DNA of 64,000 nucleotides, from the NCBI RefSeq assembly GCF_000716595.1, contig NZ_JNXC01000001.1, positions 934,891-998,890 of the forward strand. Reading direction: 5' to 3'. This document shows, one piece after another, positions 34,006 to 41,519 of this stretch. How positions within the stretch are numbered: the first letter of the stretch is position 1; every line of letters begins with the position of its first letter. The position numbers were made by a program, and so were the translations under genes. Below the pieces are notes generated by a model that was not told where the DNA came from, did no database searches, and was given only the letters and a program-made list of their open reading frames with translations. This DNA comes from Saccharothrix sp. NRRL B-16314. Its GTDB lineage: Bacteria; Actinomycetota; Actinomycetes; Mycobacteriales; Pseudonocardiaceae.

Positions 34006-35108
34006 CGCACGACCGGCACGACCTGGCGGAGCAGCAGGCGCAGCGCCTCTCGGTCCACCGTGGCCGGGTCCTCCGCCAGCCAGTCGCCGATCTCCTCGAC
34101 GAACTGGGCCGGTGTCATCGGCGGCACCACGGTGTCCGCCGGTTCCTCGGTCGTCACCTCGCCGGCCCGGCTCGGGTACACCAGGAGCGCGGTGCGGATG
34201 TCCAGCCACGGCAACAACTTCCGGTACGCCGCGAGGCTGCGCGGCATCCGCATGCCGCCACCCCGGAACGGGTGCCCGTTGCGCCACACCGAGCCGTCGT
34301 CCTCGGCCTCGTAGTGCCCCGGCAGCCACGCCTTCGACTCGATCAGCACCAGCTTCCGCCCGCACAGCACCGCGTGGTCGACGTCCGCGAACACCGAACC
34401 CGGCCAGGCCAGCCCGTGGAAGATCCGCACGCCGGGCAACCGGGTCAGGTACCGGCTGAGCAGGTCGGCGGTGATCCGCTCGCACGGGCGGTCGTCGGTG
34501 GTCCCGTGGACCACGTCGGTGTCGTGCTCCGCTGTGAACGCCCGGTCCGCCCGGATCGCCGACAGGTACCGCCGCACCAACCGGAACGCCGCGGTCGCCG
34601 CCGCGGCCACCAGGAGGAGCCAGACACCGAGCGCGAGCGGTGAGAAGTCGATCAGGAACACCGGCAGCAGCAGGAAGAACCACCCGAGCACGGCGGCCAA
34701 CGCGGGCGCGTGGCCGGGGCCGGCGGCGGGCACGTAGCGGACCCGCTGAGCCACGTCGACCAGGTGCCACCACGCGATCGCACCGAGGTCCACGACCGGC
34801 TTCGGAGGTACGAAGTCGGGATCCTCGCCGAAGTTGCGCAGCCGGCCCGTTCGGCCCGACCGCGGCGGCCGGGTGGGCGACGTCGGACGTGCGCCCGGCC
34901 TGGTGACCGTCCAACCCCGGTCGTAGTCCCGTCTTCGGGACGGGTCGCGGAGGGTGTCATATGCCTCTTGCAGCATCCGGAAGGTGCTGGAGGACCCGCC
35001 CGCGTCGGGGTGCATGACCTTGGCCAGGGAGCGGTAAGCGGATTTGATCTCCGCCTCGGACGCGTAGCGACCGACCCCGAGGAGCTCGTAATAGTCGACC
35101 CCGCGCAC
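33999..35108 (-). CDS. J-domain / NERD-domain membrane protein
   Basis: 369 aa. Residues 4-66 are a DnaJ J domain with the HPD tripeptide (LAKVMHPDAGG). A Pro/Arg linker and two or three hydrophobic helices follow (about 130-185; LAAVLGWFFLLLPVFLIDF, LGVWLLLVAAAATAAF). The C-terminal half is a NERD (nuclease-related) domain with VFADVDHAVLCGRKLVLIESKAW, the D...ExK pattern of PD-(D/E)xK enzymes. A J domain recruits Hsp70 (DnaK); coupling it to a membrane-anchored nuclease-like domain suggests chaperone-dependent handling of DNA or RNA at the membrane, but no function is known. GTG start. Confidence 0.8.
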   Translation of the reverse strand: MRGVDYYELLGVGRYASEAEIKSAYRSLAKVMHPDAGGSSSTFRMLQEAYDTLRDPSRRRDYDRGWTVTRPGARPTSPTRPPRSGRTGRLRNFGEDPDFVPPKPVVDLGAIAWWHLVDVAQRVRYVPAAGPGHAPALAAVLGWFFLLLPVFLIDFSPLALGVWLLLVAAAATAAFRLVRRYLSAIRADRAFTAEHDTDVVHGTTDDRPCERITADLLSRYLTRLPGVRIFHGLAWPGSVFADVDHAVLCGRKLVLIESKAWLPGHYEAEDDGSVWRNGHPFRGGGMRMPRSLAAYRKLLPWLDIRTALLVYPSRAGEVTTEEPADTVVPPMTPAQFVEEIGDWLAEDPATVDREALRLLLRQVVPVVRQ

Positions 35109-35166
35109 GCGGCAGACCTTAGCGGCCCTGTCTCCGCGCCCTCGGTCATGGTTAGTGTTGGGGCAA

Positions 35167-35240
35167 GAGCCCGGTAGCGCAGTGGTTGTCGCGCCCTCCT
35201 GCTCGGAGGGAGGACGCCGGTTCGAATCCGGCCCGGCTCG
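35167..35240 (+). tRNA. tRNA-like element 1 (anticodon loop ctgctcg)
   Basis: Folds as a cloverleaf: 5' gagcccg pairs with ccggctc (one mismatch), D arm gcg/cgc with loop agtggtt.., anticodon arm ccctc-ctgctcg-gaggg with T33, 5-nt variable loop aggac, and a perfect T arm gccgg-ttcgaat-ccggc. Oddities: three instead of two bases between acceptor and D arm (gta), pyrimidine at position 37, G at position 21, and an apparent GCT (Ser) anticodon without the long variable arm of tRNA-Ser. No CCA is encoded. It could be an unusual functional tRNA or a tRNA pseudogene. Confidence 0.5.
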
Positions 35241-35314
35241 GGACCATGTAGCGCAGTGGTTGACGCGCCCTCCTGCGTGGAGGGAGGACGCCGGTTCGAG
35301 TCCGGCCTGGTCCG
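35241..35314 (+). tRNA. tRNA-like element 2 (anticodon loop ctgcgtg)
   Basis: Directly abuts element 1 with the same 74-nt length and about 80% identity, differing mainly in the acceptor stem (ggaccat / ctggtcc) and the anticodon loop. The acceptor changes are paired on both strands, so the stem is conserved while its sequence changed. The apparent anticodon is GCG (Arg), which bacteria normally do not use. It has the same 3-nt acceptor/D linker and pyrimidine 37. No CCA encoded. The YjbR gene starts 12 bases downstream. Confidence 0.5.
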
Positions 35315-35326
35315 CTCGGTGCGAGG

Positions 35327-35686
35327 ATGGCGCGCGTGGATGCGCTGGAGCGGTTGCGGGAGCTGTGCCTGGGGTTGCCGGAGGCGACCGAACGGCCCAG
35401 TCACGGTGAGCCGGCGTGGTTCGTGCGCGACAAGAAGTTGTTCGTCATGTTCGCCGACCACCACCACGACGACCGCCTCGCGTTCTGGTGCGCGGCGCCG
35501 CCGGGCGTGCAGGAGGCCTTGGCCGGCAGCGAACCCGAGCGGTACTTCCGGCCGCCCTACGTCGGGCACCGCGGCTGGCTCGGCGTCTACCTCGACGTGG
35601 ACGTCGACTGGGACGCCGTCACCGAGGTCGTCCGGGACGCCTACCGCCAGGTCGCGCCCAAACGGCTCGCCGCCCAAGTGGAGTGA
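35327..35686 (+). CDS. MmcQ/YjbR family protein
   Basis: 119 aa. LCLGLPEATERPSHGEPAWFVRDKKLFVMFADHHHDD and the end YRQVAPKRLAAQ are the MmcQ/YjbR double-wing signature, a small DNA-binding-like fold of unknown role. ATG with gcgagg directly upstream; a GTG three codons later has better spacing. Confidence 0.85.
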   Translation: MARVDALERLRELCLGLPEATERPSHGEPAWFVRDKKLFVMFADHHHDDRLAFWCAAPPGVQEALAGSEPERYFRPPYVGHRGWLGVYLDVDVDWDAVTEVVRDAYRQVAPKRLAAQVE

Positions 35687-35754
35687 CCCGGCCTGGAGCG
35701 ACCCAGCCCGAAGTTGCCCTGCCTGGGACGACCCTGCCGGAGTGACCCGAGTTG
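35677..35754 (+). repeat. 14-15-bp imperfect tandem repeats across the YjbR stop
   Basis: Units gagtgacccggcctg, gagcgacccagcccg, aagttgccctgcctg, ggacgaccctgccg and gagtgacccgag run from the last YjbR codons to the next gene; the first unit contains the stop codon. Confidence 0.55.
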
Positions 35755-35786
35755 CCGGGTTCCACGGGCCGGAGCAGGCTCGGTGC

Positions 35787-36044
35787 ATGGCGACTTGCGA
35801 CGTCTGCGGCAACGACTACTGGATGAGCTTCGAGGTCCGCACGACCGGCGGTGGCGCGTACACGTTCGACAGTTTCGAGTGCGCGATCCAACGCCTCGCC
35901 CCGCGCTGCGAGCACTGCGACTGCCGCATCATCGGGCACGGCGTCGAGGTGCAGGGCCGGTTCTTCTGCTGCGCCCACTGCGCGCGCAGCGCGGACCGCC
36001 TCGGTGCGGAGATCAAGGACACGGTCGGCGCCCACCCGGGTTAA
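35787..36044 (+). CDS. Cys-rich putative metal-binding protein
   Basis: 85 aa with eight Cys in pairs: CDVCGNDY, a lone Cys in SFECAIQR, CEHCDCRIIGHG and FFCCAHCAR. Two treble-clef/zinc-ribbon-like sites are likely. Similar short actinobacterial proteins are sometimes labelled prokaryotic metallothioneins; that assignment is from memory. It converges with the next gene, overlapping it by 4 bases. Confidence 0.7.
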   Translation: MATCDVCGNDYWMSFEVRTTGGGAYTFDSFECAIQRLAPRCEHCDCRIIGHGVEVQGRFFCCAHCARSADRLGAEIKDTVGAHPG

Positions 36045-36520
36045 CCGCAGTCCAGCACCAGCCGGCCGTTCACGAACTCCGGCTGGAGGTCGCCGCGCGC
36101 GTCCACGCTCTTCGTGCCGTGCGGCAGGACTTCTTCGATGGCGCTGAACGCCAGGATGTCCGACACGCCGTACCGACCGCGCAGCGAGCGCTGGCCGGGG
36201 AACCGCAGCGCCCGGCCCTCACGCCGGTCCCGGTGCGCCAGCGCGGCCCGCAACGCGCCCCTGGTGAGCGATTCGGGTCCGGCGAGCCGTTGCAGGCTGC
36301 CGTTGTGCACCGCCACGCCGTAACCGCGTTCGATCAGCGTCGACACGGTGTTGTCGGACGGGTCCTCGGTCAGCCGGAACGACATCGCGTGCCGTCCTTC
36401 GACCACGTGCACGCACACGACCTGGGCGTGGAAGAGCAGCGACTCGTAGAGCGACACCGCGATCGCGTCGGCGGTCGCCCTGTCCTCGTGACCGGCGTTC
36501 AAGCCGAGCCAGGTGGTCAT
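36041..36520 (-). CDS. Hypothetical protein
   Basis: 159 aa, soluble, not recognised. The N-terminal half resembles an alpha/beta layer protein (MTTWLGLNAGHEDRATADAI, VVCVHVVEGRHAMSFRL) and the C-terminal half is Arg-rich (ALAHRDRREGRALRFPGQRS). GAGGCGG precedes the ATG. Confidence 0.6.
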   Translation of the reverse strand: MTTWLGLNAGHEDRATADAIAVSLYESLLFHAQVVCVHVVEGRHAMSFRLTEDPSDNTVSTLIERGYGVAVHNGSLQRLAGPESLTRGALRAALAHRDRREGRALRFPGQRSLRGRYGVSDILAFSAIEEVLPHGTKSVDARGDLQPEFVNGRLVLDCG

Positions 36521-36662
36521 CCGGCCGCCTCGACAACGTTGTCCTGCGGGTGTCGTGCCACGAAGTCCTCCTCGGCGCGGATCGGCGCGGGTCGGGGATT
36601 TCGTGGAGGCTAGTCCGATCGGGTGATGCGGGGGTAGCCGCCGAATGGCCGTTATCTGAAAC

Positions 36663-37469
36663 TCAGATGGGCAGCAAGTCGAAACTTTCGAGGAACGGGA
36701 GCGCGCCGGCCTGCTGGAGGGCGGCGGCCGACAGCCAGACGCTGAGGATGGTGACCACCGGACCGACGATCGCCATCTCGACCTTGCCGCCGGTCTTCAT
36801 CCGCATGATCTTCGGCGGCGCGACGGGGAACCACGTCTTGCCCATCAGCGGGATCGGCCACAGGATCGGGCAGCCCTGTTCCGTGATCGCGTCGCCGAGG
36901 TAGTGCGCCACGCAGCCCACGCCGACCGCCACACCGCACGCCGCCGCGCTGGCCGGTGTCTGCGCGGTCCAGGCGACGCAGGCGACCGTGATGGCGGCCG
37001 AGACCCCGGTGATGAGCAGGGCGTCCCGCTGCGGGCACCAGTCGTTCATGATCCCGCGCACGGCGAGGCCGGCGAACACGAACATGAGCACCGGCAGCGC
37101 CCACTTCTGCGACTGCTGCACCACGGCCGTCGTGCCGACCGCGGCGGCCAGTGCGAACACCAGCGTGTGCGTGAGACCGCGGTGGCCGCCGTCCCGGTTG
37201 GAGTCCTTGCGGGTGCGGGTGGTGCGGTAGACGAACGAGCTGATCGTGTTGATCAGGGCCGACGCGCCCGCGCTGACCGGCCCGAACGTGCGCGAGATGG
37301 TGGACGACGGGTGGTCGAGGTCGGGCAGCAGGGCGGCGCCGGTGGCGAGCACCGCGCCGACCGCCCAGCTCTGCGGGGTGAGTTGGCCGATGGGGTGGTT
37401 CTCCGCGATCGCGGTCACCGCGGCCCAGGCCAGCAGTCCGCTCATGGCGTGGGTCGGACCCGTCGACAA
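36663..37469 (-). CDS. YdjM-like membrane-bound metal-dependent hydrolase (DUF457)
   Basis: 268-aa integral membrane protein. The conserved metal-site motifs are TGPTHAMSGLL at the start, LLPDLDHPSSTISR and GGHRGLTHTLV, followed by VAHYLGDAITEQGCPILWP. These proteins resemble the LexA-regulated YdjM and phospholipase C/PAP2-like hydrolases; the substrate is unknown. The TTG start was preferred because AAGGGGG lies 5 bases upstream. Divergent from icd over 282 bases in which I see no other gene. Confidence 0.85.
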   Translation of the reverse strand: MSTGPTHAMSGLLAWAAVTAIAENHPIGQLTPQSWAVGAVLATGAALLPDLDHPSSTISRTFGPVSAGASALINTISSFVYRTTRTRKDSNRDGGHRGLTHTLVFALAAAVGTTAVVQQSQKWALPVLMFVFAGLAVRGIMNDWCPQRDALLITGVSAAITVACVAWTAQTPASAAACGVAVGVGCVAHYLGDAITEQGCPILWPIPLMGKTWFPVAPPKIMRMKTGGKVEMAIVGPVVTILSVWLSAAALQQAGALPFLESFDLLPI

Positions 37470-37751
37470 AGCTGCCCCCTTGATCACTCGTCCGGGGGAG
37501 ATTAGCGAACGGGGCGCCCGTGGCGGTGGTGATTCGGCGAACGCGTGTTCGAGTGGCGTCGGGAGGCCGTCCCCGTGCGGCGGACCGGCGGGTCGGCTGG
37601 TTGTATTGGGCCCGAGAACACCCGTGCCACCTCGTCCGCGGCGTCCTGCCGGTGTGACGCCGTTCCCTTTTTCAGCCGAGGTGGACGCAAGCAACCCGAC
37701 ATAGCAGTACGCTTGTCTTGCTTGCATTGTCGCGAGAGGAGCGCCCTGAGT

Positions 37752-38972
37752 ATGGGCAAGATCAAGGTTCAGGGGACCGTCGTCGAACTCGATGGCGACG
37801 AGATGACCCGGATCATCTGGCAGTTCATCAAGGACAAGCTGATCCACCCGTACCTGGACGTCGACCTTGAGTACTACGACCTGGGCATCGAGCACCGGGA
37901 CGCCACCGACGACCAGGTCACCGTCGACGCCGCCCACGCCATCAAGAAGCACGGCGTCGGCGTGAAGTGCGCCACCATCACGCCGGACGAGGCGCGGGTG
38001 GAGGAGTTCGGCCTGAAGAAGATGTGGGTCTCGCCGAACGGCACGATCCGCAACATCCTCGGCGGCGTGGTGTTCCGCGAGCCCATCATCATCTCGAACA
38101 TCCCGCGGCTGGTGCCGGGCTGGACGAAGCCGATCATCATCGGCCGTCACGCCCACGGCGACCAGTACAAGGCGACCAACTTCAAGGTCCCCGGCGCGGG
38201 CGAGCTGACGATCACGTTCACGCCCGAGGACGGCTCCGAGCCGATCAAGCACGTGGTGGCCAACTACGGCCCCGACGGCGGCGTGGCGATGGGCATGTAC
38301 AACTTCAACAAGTCCATCGAGGACTTCGCGCGTGCCTCGTTCTCGTACGGGTTGCAGCGCAACTACCCGGTGTACATGTCGACGAAGAACACCATCCTCA
38401 AGGCGTACGACGGTGCGTTCAAGGACATCTTCCAGAAGGTGTTCGAGGAGGAGTTCAAGGGGCAGTTCGACGCCGCCGGCCTCACCTACGAGCACCGCCT
38501 GATCGACGACATGGTCGCCGCCGCGATGAAGTGGGAGGGCGGCTACGTCTGGGCGTGCAAGAACTACGACGGTGACGTGCAGTCCGACACGGTCGCGCAG
38601 GGCTTCGGCTCGCTGGGCCTGATGACGTCGGTGCTGATGACGCCGGACGGCAAGACCGTCGAGGCCGAGGCCGCGCACGGCACGGTGACCCGGCACTACC
38701 GCCAGCACCAGGCGGGCAAGCCGACGTCCACCAACCCGATCGCGTCGATCTTCGCGTGGACCGGTGGCCTGAAGCACCGCGGCAAGCTGGACGGCACGCC
38801 GGAGGTGACGGGCTTCGCGGAGACGCTGGAGCAGGTCATCGTGGAGACCGTCGAGAGCGGCCGGATGACCAAGGACCTGGCCGTGCTCGTCGGCCCGGAC
38901 CAGGAGTGGCTGACCACCGAGGACTTCCTCGGCACGCTGGACGAGAACCTCCAGAAGAAGATGGCCGGCTGA
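37752..38972 (+). CDS. icd: NADP-dependent isocitrate dehydrogenase
   Basis: 406 aa, homodimeric eukaryote-like (subfamily II) IDH that converts isocitrate to 2-oxoglutarate and CO2. [20 protein letters not shown] is the family start; [14 protein letters not shown] holds the substrate Ser/Asn/Arg, and [30 protein letters not shown] the metal-binding aspartates; [17 protein letters not shown] binds NADP. GAGAGGAG precedes the ATG at a slightly long distance. Confidence 0.96.
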   Translation: MGKIKVQGTVVELDGDEMTRIIWQFIKDKLIHPYLDVDLEYYDLGIEHRDATDDQVTVDAAHAIKKHGVGVKCATITPDEARVEEFGLKKMWVSPNGTIRNILGGVVFREPIIISNIPRLVPGWTKPIIIGRHAHGDQYKATNFKVPGAGELTITFTPEDGSEPIKHVVANYGPDGGVAMGMYNFNKSIEDFARASFSYGLQRNYPVYMSTKNTILKAYDGAFKDIFQKVFEEEFKGQFDAAGLTYEHRLIDDMVAAAMKWEGGYVWACKNYDGDVQSDTVAQGFGSLGLMTSVLMTPDGKTVEAEAAHGTVTRHYRQHQAGKPTSTNPIASIFAWTGGLKHRGKLDGTPEVTGFAETLEQVIVETVESGRMTKDLAVLVGPDQEWLTTEDFLGTLDENLQKKMAG

Positions 38973-39000
38973 GGCCGGTTCTGCCGGAGTTCGCGCTCCG

Positions 39001-39045
39001 ACCAGGGGATCGCTCTCGAAGTTCGCTTCGGGGCGGTCCCCTGGT
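39001..39045 (+). terminator. Terminator after icd
   Basis: Stem accagggga (39001-39009) / tcccctggt (39037-39045), continued inwards by cgaag/cttcg pairing, 28 bases after the icd stop. Confidence 0.7.
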
Positions 39046-39164
39046 TCGTCTCCGTAGCCGGTCTCACCCGGTCGGTTTCCCGGTCGGGTGGATTCGGCCG
39101 CGGTGGGCCCCACCGGTGTGGTCGTCGCGCTATATCTGCACCTCAGTCGAGGTCGGGAGGCGTG

Positions 39165-39476
39165 ATGTTGGGGATTCCGGTGCGGGGCATGGTCGTCGCC
39201 GGTGTGGTGGGCGTGGCCGGGTTGATGTACGTCGTGGACGGCGGGAAGGCGGGGCTGGAGGAGGTCGCCGCCCGCAGGTGCGAGGTGACGGTGATCGCCG
39301 ACATCCTGAACGTGCGCTCCGGGCCCGCCGACACCCAGCCGATCGTGGCGACGATGCGGCGTGACGCGGTGACCCGGGCCGAGCGGCGGGTGGAGAACGG
39401 CTTCCGGCTGCTGGCAGACGGGCGGTGGGTGAAGGACGAGTTCGTGCTGCCCACGTCCGACAGCGACTGCGCGTGA
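39165..39476 (+). CDS. Secreted SH3-like domain protein
   Basis: 103 aa. N-terminal hydrophobic anchor GMVVAGVVGVAGLMYVVDGG, then a bacterial SH3 (SH3b) domain: CEVTVIADILNVRSGPADTQ with the NVRSGP motif. Two Cys (CEV and the C-terminal SDCA) may form a disulfide. Probably binds the cell wall or a surface partner. ATG with GGGAGG upstream. Confidence 0.75.
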   Translation: MLGIPVRGMVVAGVVGVAGLMYVVDGGKAGLEEVAARRCEVTVIADILNVRSGPADTQPIVATMRRDAVTRAERRVENGFRLLADGRWVKDEFVLPTSDSDCA

Positions 39477-39488
39477 TCTCATTGGCGG

Positions 39489-39707
39489 ATGTTCTTCAAC
39501 TGGCGGTCGTTCCGCCGTGGCGTGGTGACGTGCGCTTGTGAGCCGGAGTGGCCCGGGTTGCGCGCGTCGGTGGACGGGCACGACGTGGCCGGGGTGCCGT
39601 CGCCGGAGGGCAGCAGCCCGTTGGTGCTCATGATGGGGCTGGTCGCGTTCTGCGCAGGGTGCGGCGCGGAATACCCGTACGGCTGGGCCGTGGCCGAGCG
39701 CCGATAG
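39489..39707 (+). CDS. Small hypothetical protein
   Basis: 72 aa, not recognised: MFFNWRSFRRGVVTCACEPE and a C-terminal LVAFCAGCGAEYPYGWAVAE. The CxC and CxxC pairs could bind a metal. It lies between the SH3 gene and xthA on the same strand. Confidence 0.45.
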   Translation: MFFNWRSFRRGVVTCACEPEWPGLRASVDGHDVAGVPSPEGSSPLVLMMGLVAFCAGCGAEYPYGWAVAERR

Positions 39708-39716
39708 GCTGCGCCG

Positions 39717-40544
39717 GTGCTGACCGTCTCCACGATCAACGTCAACGGGCTGCGTGCCGCCGCCAAAAAGGGCTACCTGGAATGGCTCGCCGCGACCGCG
39801 GCGGACGTCGTGTGCCTCCAGGAGGTGCGGGCCGAGCCGGGGCAGTTGACCGAGGAGGTGCGGTCGCCGGCGGGGTGGCACGTGGCGCACGCGCACTCGT
39901 CGGAGGCGAAGGGGCGCAACGGGGTCGCGGTGCTGACGCGGGTCGAGCCGGAGGCGGTGCGGATCGGGTTCGGGGTGCCGGAGTTCGAGCACTCGGGGCG
40001 GTACGTCGAGGTCGAGCTGGCGGACGTGGTGGTGGCGTCGCTCTACCTGCCCAGCGGTGACGTGGGGACGCCCCGGCAGGACGAGAAGGACCGGTTCATG
40101 GCCGCGTTCCTGCCGTACCTGGTGGAGCTGCGAGAGAAAGCCGCCGCGGACGGGCGCGAGGTGCTGGTGTGCGGCGACTGGAACATCGCGCACCGGGCCG
40201 AGGACCTGAAGGCGTGGAAGACGAACCAGAAGTCGTCCGGGTTCCTGCCGTCGGAGCGGGCGTGGATGGACCGGGTGTTCGGTGAGGCGCGGTACGTCGA
40301 CGTGGTGCGCTCCCTGCACCCCGACGTGGCCGGGCCGTACACGTGGTGGTCGTACCGGGGCAAGGCGTTCGACAACGACTCGGGCTGGCGCATCGACCTC
40401 CACGTCGCGACCGACGCCCTGGCCCGGACCGCCCGGACCGCAGTGGTCGAGCGGGCCGCCACCTACGCGGAGCGCTGGTCGGACCACGCGCCGGTCACGG
40501 TGGGTTTCGACTGGCCCAGGGCCGAGGATCAGGCACAATCGTGA
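39717..40544 (+). CDS. xthA: Exodeoxyribonuclease III with altered C-terminus
   Basis: 275-aa Mg2+-dependent AP endonuclease / 3'-5' exonuclease for base-excision repair. TINVNGLRAAAKKGYLEWL, the catalytic Glu in LQEVRA, GDWNIAHRAEDLK, and SDHAPVTV with the final catalytic Asp-His are all present, so the enzyme should be active. The C-terminus after APVTV is replaced by GFDWPRAEDQAQS; the family-like ending VTVVYGG is found 0.84 kb downstream in a duplicated fragment behind the mntA-hepT pair. GTG start. Confidence 0.92.
   Translation: MLTVSTINVNGLRAAAKKGYLEWLAATAADVVCLQEVRAEPGQLTEEVRSPAGWHVAHAHSSEAKGRNGVAVLTRVEPEAVRIGFGVPEFEHSGRYVEVELADVVVASLYLPSGDVGTPRQDEKDRFMAAFLPYLVELREKAAADGREVLVCGDWNIAHRAEDLKAWKTNQKSSGFLPSERAWMDRVFGEARYVDVVRSLHPDVAGPYTWWSYRGKAFDNDSGWRIDLHVATDALARTARTAVVERAATYAERWSDHAPVTVGFDWPRAEDQAQS
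40389..40501 (+). repeat. Direct repeat copy 1 (inside xthA 3' end)
   Basis: 113 bp, matching copy 2 at 41233-41345 with one mismatch; offset 844. It covers the exonuclease III codons for RIDLHVATDA to APVTV. Confidence 0.95.
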
Positions 40545-40560
40545 GCGGGAGGTGACCTCC

Positions 40561-40869
40561 GTGCACGAGATCATCACGGCCAGGTTGTCCGAGGTCGAGG
40601 ACCTGTGCCGCGCGTTGGGCGTTCGCCGGCTCGATGTGTTCGGGTCCGCTGTCGGTGACTCGTTCGACGTGGTGTCCAGCGACGTGGACGTCCTCGTGGA
40701 GTTCGACGCCGGTCCGGGCTTCGACTACTTCGGCAGCTACTTCGCCTTGAAGGAAGGGCTGGAGCGGATCTTTGACCGCCCGGTCGATCTCGTGAGCGGT
40801 TCCAGCATCCGCAACCCCTACTTCCGGCAGCGCGTGATGGAGACCCGGGAACAGCTGTATGCGGCCTGA
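40561..40869 (+). CDS. mntA: MntA-like nucleotidyltransferase antitoxin
   Basis: 102 aa. Minimal nucleotidyltransferase: LDVFGSAVGDSFDVVSSDVD gives the G-S-x(n)-S-D-x-D active site, and LERIFDRPVDLVS the third acidic residue. In characterised MntA-HepT pairs the antitoxin adds AMP to a tyrosine of the HEPN toxin. The GTG start lies 17 bases after the altered xthA stop. It overlaps hepT by 11 bases. GC3 is slightly lower than in xthA. The pair lies between two copies of the xthA tail. Confidence 0.88.
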   Translation: MHEIITARLSEVEDLCRALGVRRLDVFGSAVGDSFDVVSSDVDVLVEFDAGPGFDYFGSYFALKEGLERIFDRPVDLVSGSSIRNPYFRQRVMETREQLYAA

Positions 40870-41206
40870 CCCTCGTGCCTACCTCTGGGACGCGTTGCAC
40901 GCCGTCGAGCTGCTGAGCCAGTTCAGTGCGGGCAAGTCGTTCACGGATTACGAGGCGGACGCCATGCTGAGGTCGGCGGTCGAGCGGCAGTTCGAGATCA
41001 TCGGTGAAGCACTGAACCAGCTTCGCAAGGTTGACGCCGAACTCGCGGCGGCCATCCCGGATGTCAACCGGATCGTCGCGTTCCGCAACATCCTGATCCA
41101 CGGTTACGCTTCGGTCGACGACGCTTTGGTGTGGCAGACGCTCATCGACAAGGTGCCCGCGTTGGACCAGGTGCTTCGCCGACTGCTCGATCAGGCGGGC
41201 GACTGA
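40859..41206 (+). CDS. hepT: HepT-like HEPN toxin (RNase)
   Basis: 115-aa four-helix HEPN protein. The catalytic R-x4-H-x-Y motif is complete as RNILIHGY near residue 80; the Tyr is the residue AMPylated by MntA in studied systems. LRSAVERQFEIIGEALNQLRK is the conserved dimer helix. It overlaps mntA by 11 bases. Its stop (TGA) shares a base with the ATG of the downstream xthA fragment, so ribosomes could continue into that fragment. Confidence 0.88.
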   Translation: MRPDPRAYLWDALHAVELLSQFSAGKSFTDYEADAMLRSAVERQFEIIGEALNQLRKVDAELAAAIPDVNRIVAFRNILIHGYASVDDALVWQTLIDKVPALDQVLRRLLDQAGD

Positions 41207-41361
41207 TGAATTCGACAACGCGCATCCGCCGACGCATCGACCTCCACGTCGCGACCGACGCCCTGGCCCGGACCGCCCGGACCGCAGTGGTCGAGCGGGC
41301 CGCCACCTACGCGGAGCGCTGGTCGGACCATGCGCCGGTCACGGTCGTCTACGGCGGCTGA
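41206..41361 (+). pseudogene. xthA 3'-end remnant (51 codons)
   Basis: In-frame fragment of exonuclease III: RIDLHVATDALARTARTAVV ... SDHAPVTVVYGG, stop. It repeats the end of the intact gene upstream and keeps the exonuclease reading frame and a family-like terminus. A 10-bp outpost (ttcgacaacg, 41211-41220) also matches xthA at 40368-40377, so homology begins earlier and the bases between are scrambled. Probably the original end of xthA displaced by the mntA-hepT module. Confidence 0.85.
41233..41345 (+). repeat. Direct repeat copy 2 (xthA tail remnant)
   Basis: Second copy of the 113-bp repeat, one mismatch (tcggaccatg against tcggaccacg). Confidence 0.95.
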
Positions 41362-41519
41362 CGGCGGCTGAAGGTTGCGACCGAAGGCGTTGCCGTGCCG
41401 CGGAACCGATCCACCCGACGATCGACTTCGCTCGTTCGGCCCCACTTCACCCCGACTTCGTGACCCGACCTCCGGTTCGTGAGAACTTTTCACGACAACC
41501 GAGACGTGGGGAGCGGTCG

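Noticed and set aside
36663..40577. Very long minus-strand open frame (about 1300 codons) across icd and xthA
   Set aside because: Only its 3' part is the YdjM-like protein; the rest is the antisense shadow of icd, SH3 and xthA genes, an effect of GC3 bias that removes stops.
41249..41361. Functional second exonuclease III gene
   Set aside because: Only the last about 40 residues are present; the catalytic N-terminal parts are missing.
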